Positions 56,960-64,000 of a DNA stretch of 64,000 bases are shown here, in pieces (the stretch's first letter is position 1; the number at the start of each line of letters is the position of its first letter). Made by a program: the position numbers and the translations under genes. The stretch covers positions 20,695,462 to 20,759,461 of the forward strand of contig OX352763.1 in assembly GCA_947095585.1 (NCBI GenBank), read 5' to 3'. The stretch is from Nephrocerus scutellatus. Taxonomy: Eukaryota; Arthropoda; Insecta; Diptera; Pipunculidae. Under the pieces are notes generated by a model. It saw only the letters and a list, made by a program, of their open reading frames with translations. It did not search any database and was not told where the DNA came from.

Positions 56960-58440
56960 AGAATAGATAGAAGAGAACTCGCGTCTAGTTAATGAAGAGA
57001 CATTTCCACTACCAATTCGAGGAGAGGTGGGCTTAGCTACAAGAAAGTTTGACAACAACTAGACTGCCGGCACTGATGGTTTAGCAGCAGAGCTCTTCGA
57101 ACGGAGTTGCTGCTTTGGAAGTCATCAACCAAATAAATCATACCCGACGACTGTACTATCAGCTTCCTATGACCTATCTATAAGAAAGGCGATCCTATGT
57201 CTCGCCAGAACTATCGAGACATATTCCATTTTAATGTCGCATCATATCCAAAGTGCTGTGTGAACTTCTAAAACCTTTCTGCAATAGAATAATCAGCAGG
57301 CGTTAAGGAAAATGAGAAGAAATGAGAAGATGTCTATGAGCTTGTGCTTTGAATGCCTGGGAATCATAGCGATGGCAGAGCATTCCACAAACGGATGAGA
57401 AATGAATCACTAAACTCAACGTTACAGTATCTTCTGGCATGGCATCAGATCGACCATAGACCAAATTTTCCCACTGAGGCAAATATTGAAAAAGATAATC
57501 ACAATCTTTTCGTCGACTTTATAGCCGTATTATAATAGCATTCATCGTCAGGAGCTCTTTACGGCTGAAACGGTAACGGGGTACAGCTCATCTGAACTAT
57601 CCCAAGCAAGCACCAGTTATTGGGAAGGACATATGATAGCATGAGACATCTTCAATCCCCTTTTATAGCAGATAGTTCGCAGGGCAGATATTAACACGAA
57701 AGTCACTGTTTCCTAAAAATCCGTTAATCTACTGGGCTACCCGGACGAAATCGACAGCTCAGAGGGTGCTGGGATAGAGTCTTTCATGACGATTGAACAA
57801 CAGGCGAGATTTGTTGATCTTCACACATACCTAGCTAACAACAAACAAAAAATGTCACTAACGATATGTCACTATTGACAGCAGCCATTTCGAGGTAGTT
57901 AGGGAGGTTATCTAGCTCAGGGTAAACACCAACTTACCCTGGTGGAAATTCGAGGAAGACTTACCCTAGGAAACCGCTGCTATTTCGGTTTGGCAATACA
58001 AATGCGTTTGGAACTTCATACTCGAAATACGAAAAGCAAGCTCTACAGAACCCTTATCACGCAAGTCTTTCTTTATGTGACAATAAGCATGATGGGAGAG
58101 CTGATGATGGGCTCTTTTGAAAGAAAAATTATTTGACGCATTTTTGATACTGTGTCCGAGGAGGGTGAATGGAGCAAAAGGTATAACTGTGAGCTCTATG
58201 CTGTAGTCCATAAAACCAAAAACTTCAACCACATTGGCTCGGCCACATGGATAATAATACTCCAGCCAAGAGGATCTTCGTATCCAATCCACCAGGTTCG
58301 AGTCGGCAAGGAAGAGCGAACCTCCGTTTTAAAGACCAAGCTTTGGCTGTAGCGTGACCGGGATGGCAAATAATTGAAGGCAACCATGTCTCAGGTAAAG
58401 ACTCGTTCGTGGTCGGGAGCCCGAAATGGAAGTAAGTACA
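56960..58440 (+). pseudogene. RTE-like non-LTR element relic, colinear but degraded
   Basis: The + strand reads TAGTDGLAAELFE near 57062 (family AAGTDGLPAELFK), then LSASYDLSIRKAILCLARTI and, near 57430-57520, RSTIDQIFPLRQILKK with NLFVDF (motif A start). The YADD box is lost. The C-terminus is recognisable: LTLGNRCYFGLAIQMRLELH near 57960, SKLYRTLITQVFLYV, SFERKII near 58118, then NPPGSSRQGRANLRF and ARDGWQIIEGNHVSG near 58290-58400. The ~1.5-kb order matches RTE ORF2. Confidence 0.75.
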
Positions 58441-59779
58441 TTTAGACAAATGGAATGAAATGAAATGGAAATCCTGGTTTCCCCTCATAATTCATGAGCT
58501 CTTCTTCCGGTACACAACTTCCAAATTGTATTTTCAGCTGAATGTAGACGTTGCTACCTAACTACCAAATCGGTCCAAATATTAATTTCAGAAAAACTTA
58601 ACCAACTCCCAAAGGAGCCCTTGTTAACCACTTAACTTGTAAAACCATCAACTCCCCGGATACCTTCGAATTTCTTCGGATTTTCTGTTTGATCTGTGCA
58701 CTAAGGAGTAGGTAGATGATACTCCTGCACATACTCGTATTTCCAAACGTCTCACAAGCTGCTGGATTATACACATTAGGTATATACCTGGACGTGCGCG
58801 GCGCACTGCCTCAAGGGGAACTAAGCGCGCACACTCACAAAAAAAAACATTTTACGATGATGAGGCTATGCGATGGCCACGCTGGATGGAACCTACCTAC
58901 GTGTACCTACATACCTACTCAGCTAACAATTTCCTTTTGTAATGTCTTCAAAATGAAATTTATACTCATCAAATGGGATGGACAGCGCGTCGCTGTCCGC
59001 TGCTGCTTGCTTTCTGCAGCATCGTCTCGGCTTCGTCTCTGATCTGATCTTAAATTCTCCTCTTTTTAGGCGGCGCAGTGATTCCCTATAGCAGCGATGA
59101 ATGGACCCAACGACCATGATGACGACAGCCAGCAGCGGTGGCGGCGGCGTGCGGCTGGCTGTTGTCTTGTATTTCCTTTTTCGAACGATTCAGCTGGAAC
59201 ATTACTTTGGAATCGCATTTAATGGGGGAGCGGCTCCTACCCTACCCAATGTTGTCGATAGTTTTGCGACAAAAAAGGATCTCTTTTCTCTCTCGAGATC
59301 GCCCATCACATCATCGGCATTATAATTGAGCGAAATTATTGTTCCTCTTTGGACGGTCGGTCGTCTGCTGACATCTCGTCAGGAAAATTTTTTTTGACAG
59401 CCGCAATGTCATCACTCGCCAACATTCTCCGGTGACAGGTTTTCGTAGGTCATAAATCTTTTTGGTGTGATTATAATTCTCCTCGCAATGAGTAGATCGC
59501 GGCGATTGATGTGATTTTGAAGGACAATTTTTTTTTAAAACTGGTAACGATGTTCGTTGTTGTTTTTTTATTTTTGAATGGAATTGACATATGTAAGGCA
59601 TTTTTTGTTGCTGTTGTCAAAATCATTTATATTTTCCCTTACTGGAAACCTTTTACGTGTTCTGTTTTTAATGGCATGGGCGAATAAATGAATAAAAATG
59701 AGTTTCCAACCTGTTTTGTGTGGTTCAGGGTATCCAGTTTTGTTGAGAAAACAAATGGCATGTAATTTTAACAATATAC
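58441..59779. other. intronic DNA, nothing recognised
   Basis: A GGC-rich triplet run lies near 59130-59150. Overlapping frames near 59100-59330 have no recognisable motif; an AG-preceded + frame there opens with a stop in the phase needed after exon 2. Confidence 0.35.
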
Positions 59780-60020
59780 ATATATATAACTAGCTGTTCC
59801 CTGGCGCTTCCATACCCGCACATATAAACCCTACCCCCACTCACTGACCAATCCATGGAAAAAATCACCTTCAGTGTTTCCCGATTTTCCGATTTTCCAG
59901 GCATTTTTTCCAATTTCTTTTATTCCTATAACCTTACGCGGACTACCACAAATTTTATTCCTGAAAACGTAACAGACAGAGTAACCTTCACATTTACAAT
60001 ATTAGTATTAGTATATTAGT
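59780..60020 (+). mobile_element. short element with CTAGCTGTTCCC start and ATATTAGTAT end
   Basis: It begins ACTAGCTGTTCCCTGGCGC and ends AACAGACAGAGTAACCTTCA..TTACAATATTAGTAT, the same design as 16095-16455. It is non-coding. Confidence 0.6.
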
Positions 60021-60059
60021 ATGGATGGCATGGTTTTGTATTTTATCTAGCTGATGCAA

Positions 60060-61700
60060 GGTAGTTTTAGGCGCACAGGACATGACAATTGTACTCAAGT
60101 TTAGGGCGAACAAAAGCCTTGTAGATAGTAGCCAGATCAGAGGGAGTGAAATATTTCTTGCATCGAGCTAGAAAACCTAAGCATTTCGCATTCGTTTGAA
60201 TAAACTCGGGTTTAAGGAAGTGGGTTAAAAATTGATCACAAGATATAGCCAGCCAGTTAGCCAGCCAGCCAGCAATGGGCACGCGAAGTTAATATAGAGA
60301 ATTTAGAAATGAGAAAGAGTGTCGGGGACAAAACAGAGCCCTGCGGAACGCCAGCATTTATATGATGTACTTTAGACTTGAAACCGTCCAAGACAACTTG
60401 AGTTGAGCGTTCGAAAAGATAGCTTCTAATCCAATAAAACAGTTTTTTATCGACTCTACAAGCACGAATTTTAGACAAAATAGCTTGGTGCCAAACTCTG
60501 TCGAATTCCTTGAAAATATCGAGTACAACAGCTTTGCAAATTGATGCAAAGATCGGTTCCACTGTTCGTTGATATACCAACAAATCACCAATAGAACGTT
60601 GCCCACGAAATCCGTAATGCCAGTCACTAAGGATTTCGTTGGTTTCAAGATATTTCATAAGCAGAAAATTGATAAACGTTTCCATGACCTTGGAAAGAGT
60701 AAATGTAGGTGCTATGTGTTGGTACGAAGAAAGATACGACGGTTCGCATTTTTTGGCTATAGGCTGGACAAATGCTGTTTTCCAACTTCTCGGTAAGAGT
60801 CCAGAAGAGTAGGATAGATGTAAAAACTGGCAGTGGTAATGCCAGCTTGGAAGAACACCTTTTCAGATCTAATAGGGAAATACCATCTGGTCCAACGAAT
60901 TTGTGAGTGTTGAGATTGTTTAAAGCTGTAGCAACTACACGAATACGAATGAATATATGTCCCATAGAGTGTTCAATACTCTGAGGTGCAGGCGGCAGTA
61001 ATACACAATGTGGAAGCGTTGATTCTTTTCACAAATGACCAAACATTTTTAGTATTTTTTGCCTCATTTTTTGGTCATAAGCGAATTTTACTCGCTGAAG
61101 ATGGACATTGCAATAATTTCTGGCTCATTTTAAATGTATTCTGTTTTCTTCAGTAGGATTTACTTTGTAAAACCGAAAGCATACCTTTCTAATCCTAGAA
61201 GCCTTTTTACAGCTCGAGTCACACCATCCATCCTCTTTTGGTTCGATAGACTTATTCCTGGTCTCTCATACCAACAAGAATCAGTAGCGGCGACCAGTTA
61301 ATTCTCCCAAAGAAGTTGTTAAGGCCGTTCCAATTGGCTTTCTCTTATTGGCATACGGTTTTTTCAGTTTTTTCTCTAACTTCGTGGTTTGTTAACGAAA
61401 AGCTGCTACTACACAATGGTCTGACGATCCTAGAGGCGATAATACATTGACGGAGTATTTACCAGGACAAGAAATCCCTGCAATAACGATTTTAGTGTTA
61501 TGATTTATTGGGACAATTCTTGCAATTGAATCAGACAGTGCATGAAACTCGTTAGTGTATGCTACGCTTTTGAACCTTCACTTTGAGCCATATGAAATAA
61601 AATTCCTGATTGGGACATTGGCTGAATAAAGGCAAAAGTTAAAACGCAGCATCACTACGGACATAAATTGCGAGTCCGCGTTGAGGGAATCAATTACCAA
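60060..61700 (-). pseudogene. CR1-like element relic spanning endonuclease to RT thumb
   Basis: Minus-strand order: endonuclease remnants (YVRSDAA near 61665, SSDHCV near 61418), a linker shared with 24070-24260, then RT fingers NLNTHKFVGPDGISLLDLKR (~60920). An open 142-codon frame (60685-60257) reads NEILSDWHYGFRGQRSIGD, FDRVWHQAILSKIR and GVPQGSVLSPTLFLI. The FADD box is deleted: a GGCT/CAGC-rich short repeat (AGWLAGWLA) bridges directly to the thumb CLGFLARCKKYFTPSDLATI (to 60067). It is the longest CR1-like copy here. Confidence 0.8.
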
Positions 61701-61764
61701 TTATCAATTACCGCTCAGCGCCGGAATTGCTGGACTGTGGAAATGTACATGTGTAAACGAAGGA

Positions 61765-62150
61765 AAATAATTCGTTCTCAGTCCACGAATGTTGCTGACA
61801 CATTAAATTTATTCGCAAGAACTATAAAAACTGTCATTTCAAGCGTCAATATATTGTACCTTTTTGTTCTAGAGTGAGACAACGCAACGTTTACAAAAAA
61901 AAAAACAATAAAGGCCCAAATATTCATCCCTGTGGAGCACCAACTATTATTCAACAACCGAATTTTTCTTTTGGAGAGAACTTTAAAAGCAATGTTTATA
62001 AAAAGAAATAAAGGCTCAAAAAAACTCCTTCTCAGTCAATGAATGTTGCTGACATCTTAGACACATTAAAGTTATTCGCAAGGACTATAAAAAACTGTCC
62101 TTTTCAAGCGTCAATATTATATTGTGCCTTTTTGTTCTAAAGTGAGAAAA
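61765..62150 (-). repeat. ~254-bp-period duplication containing an RT-box fragment
   Basis: GAATGTTGCTGACA with its flanks occurs at 61787 and 62041, and GTTTA.AAAA..AATAAAGGC at 61890 and 61992. Between them the minus strand reads VGAPQG.IFGPLLFF, a degraded GVPQGSIFGPLLF box of reverse transcriptase. Both arms have diverged. Confidence 0.6.
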
Positions 62151-64000
62151 TTCCGGATGATTCTTCTATTAACTTAGTGCACATTTTTTACAACTTTTCT
62201 GTAATTACTTTGCAAACACAAAACCAAACAGCATCAACTGACAAATTTTTTTACGGACTTGTTTAGTTGACCTGCTTTGTTCGAAGATCGAATTGTAGTT
62301 TTTCAGTGCATAGTTTGAGACTCATTCTGGCAAGCTGGGGTCCCATGGCACCACCCAATAATTTGATGTACGATTTTATTCAATTAAATTTACTTGGAAC
62401 AAAATTTGTTTTTAAATTTTAGTCTTTTCTCCAATTTTTAGTGACGAATAATTCAAGTCCGTCCGTGCCTAAAAAAGACTCCAACATCAATTGGGCAATC
62501 CGACCGATATTGTTCTATAAAAAACGGTTCACTACCACTCAGTATATACAATCAAAAGTTCAATTTAGGATTTTTCCATTAAAGTTTCAACCGAATGAAT
62601 ACTTAAGGGTGGCGGCCCCATATAAAGTACGCCAGCTGTCGTCGTCGTCATCGTCAATTCCCATTTTTATTGCAAAAAGTTCACTTTGTTTTGTTTCCCT
62701 TCGTCAGTGTGCGGTCAGCCGAAAGAGTTGTTTGTGTGTGTCTGTGCTTTTCCCCATCCGAATAGCCTTTCAATCGAATCAGAGTTGTTGGTCATTCCCT
62801 AGGGAAACCGGACATTCGCAGCCAGGCTTGCAGCTTCCAGCATTGCATTTATAATGAAAATCTAAAAGTCTTGTTATGGCCTTTTATGCCGGAATGAGAG
62901 TCCTTTTTGTGTCTGCTGCCGAACCGAACCAAACCGAATCCCTCACAATAAACAGCATCGAAACATGCTGTCCGAACGACCATAAGCATCAGCTTCGTCG
63001 TCGTTGTCGTTTCATCTAATGGAAGCTGGACATTGCGCAGCATAAGAATCGCCATCATTACATGAATTTGAAACGCTTCTAATGCTATTTCCCTATCTCT
63101 CCCATTCTCTTCAAGTACTATTTGGAGCCAAAGACCCAAAACATAGTGACTTTCCGATTACGTTTTTGCACGCTCCAAATTTCGTATTCCATGCCATGCA
63201 GGATATGGCTATGAATAGGGCCATCAATTCCAGAGTTCCACCAGTATTAATGCGATGATACGACAGCCTAAAAATGATGACCTGACTTACAAGGTAAACA
63301 AGACGACAACAAACCCTGCTCCGATGCTTCAGGATATCTAAAACACAAATCATTGGAAGATACCACAGTGGTAAAAGAGCGCGGCAAGCATTTTTGGATA
63401 CAAAGGGTGTATACTTCTAATTTCGTTGAGAATTCCGAAAGTGCTCTGCTTTAGGCCTGAGAACGATAATTCTTGTCGTGCAACGGTTGGACAGGAAAGT
63501 TGGTTGGACGTTCGATTCTATTTGTATTTGTATTTTATTTCCAATGTTTATCTGCCGCACATATGAGCAACATTTACGCCCTCCATCACGTAAAGTTGTA
63601 GGGACACGTTACACTTCGCTTGTTCCTCCGTCAGTAGGTACAATGTGTAACTTTTTGTGCACACACCAACATACTAGAGGCATTGTGAAATAATGAACCA
63701 AAATGAAATGGTTGTTGAGAGGCTCTGTTCGAAAGCGCACCTTCGATACTTCAACTTTTTCTAATTTGGTAGGTATCATGCCGAAAAAAAAGGGTTAAAC
63801 CGCCGAAAGACTGGCGAAAAGAAAATCTTTAACTCTTATTTTTGATTGCATATTAAAGCTGAAGTTTGTTTTTTAAGGGTTGCTAAAAGGGTGCCATTAT
63901 GCACACTGGAGCAGGAATGATAAGTTGATGACAAAAATTGTTTTATATATTCGGCGAATCAAATTCAATTTACTTTTATAATAATCCAATTAAAATGTAT
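62151..64000. other. right end of window, still intron 2, nothing recognised
   Basis: A 137-codon + frame (62441-62854) sits just after a CTCCAATTTTTAG acceptor-like site but begins with TGA in the phase expected from exon 2, and has no recognisable domain. No transposon motif was seen. Confidence 0.35.

Noticed and set aside
59065..59100. Third exon of the anosmin-like gene after the CTCCTCTTTTTAG acceptor-like site
   Set aside because: In the phase required after exon 2 the sequence reads GCG GCG CAG TGA, a stop at the fourth codon, with no Cys.
62442..62854. Exon starting after CTCCAATTTTTAG with a 137-codon frame
   Set aside because: In the phase expected from exon 2 it begins with TGA; the open frame has no recognisable domain.
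1..64000. LTR retrotransposons, endogenous viral genes or bacterial-type operons
   Set aside because: No gag/protease/integrase motifs, envelope-like frames or closely packed long ORFs were seen; the RT relics recognised carry non-LTR-type motifs, some with endonuclease or RNase H domains.

Overview
This window is eukaryotic and most likely comes from an insect, probably a fly with a large, transposon-rich genome. Almost no long open frames occur. Spliced exons with canonical GT/AG signals are visible, and most of the rest is AT-rich DNA studded with decayed dipteran-type elements: mariner (DD34D), LOA/I-type, RTE-type, CR1-type and Jockey-type non-LTR retrotransposons, tRNA-derived SINEs and a pogo-like MITE. 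Some LOA-type relics end in CCTAA-rich tails. The species call is inference. Family names below come from motif recognition, not from a database search.

One host gene is supported on the + strand. Exon 1 (coding part 12749-12946) encodes a signal peptide and the start of a cysteine motif, and ends in a GTAAGC donor. Exon 2 (45696-45743, 48 nt) lies behind a long pyrimidine tract and ends at a GTGAGT donor. Joined in phase 0, the two give a Cys pattern resembling the N-terminal cysteine-rich region of anosmin-1 (Kal1 family). Intron 1 would be 32,749 bp. Intron 2 runs off the right edge, and no third exon was recognised.

Layout. 1-12 kb: upstream DNA with CR1-, mariner-, LOA- and RTE-type relics and a pogo-like MITE holding a LOA fragment. 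12.0-12.95 kb: promoter/5'UTR and exon 1. 12.95-45.7 kb: giant intron 1. It holds a 5'-truncated Jockey insertion with a 14-bp target-site duplication, a nearly complete but frameshifted mariner transposase on the minus strand, three RTE-type relics, several LOA and CR1 fragments, and a SINE nested inside a mariner relic with a 9-bp duplication. It also holds a tandem array of a ~120-bp dispersed repeat. Two parts of the intron look less like transposon debris: 22.8-23.8 kb, with a short candidate signal-peptide exon at 23580-23740, and 29.2-30.3 kb, with a 109-nt near-perfect hairpin. 45.7-64 kb: exon 2 and intron 2, again filled with LOA, RTE, CR1, mariner and SINE relics.

None of the transposon ORFs appears intact, so the window reads as one long host gene whose introns have been accumulating and nesting dead elements. 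The least explained items are the short exon at 23.6 kb, the hairpin at 30.1 kb and the dispersed/tandem repeat at 33.3, 54.0 and 55.9 kb.
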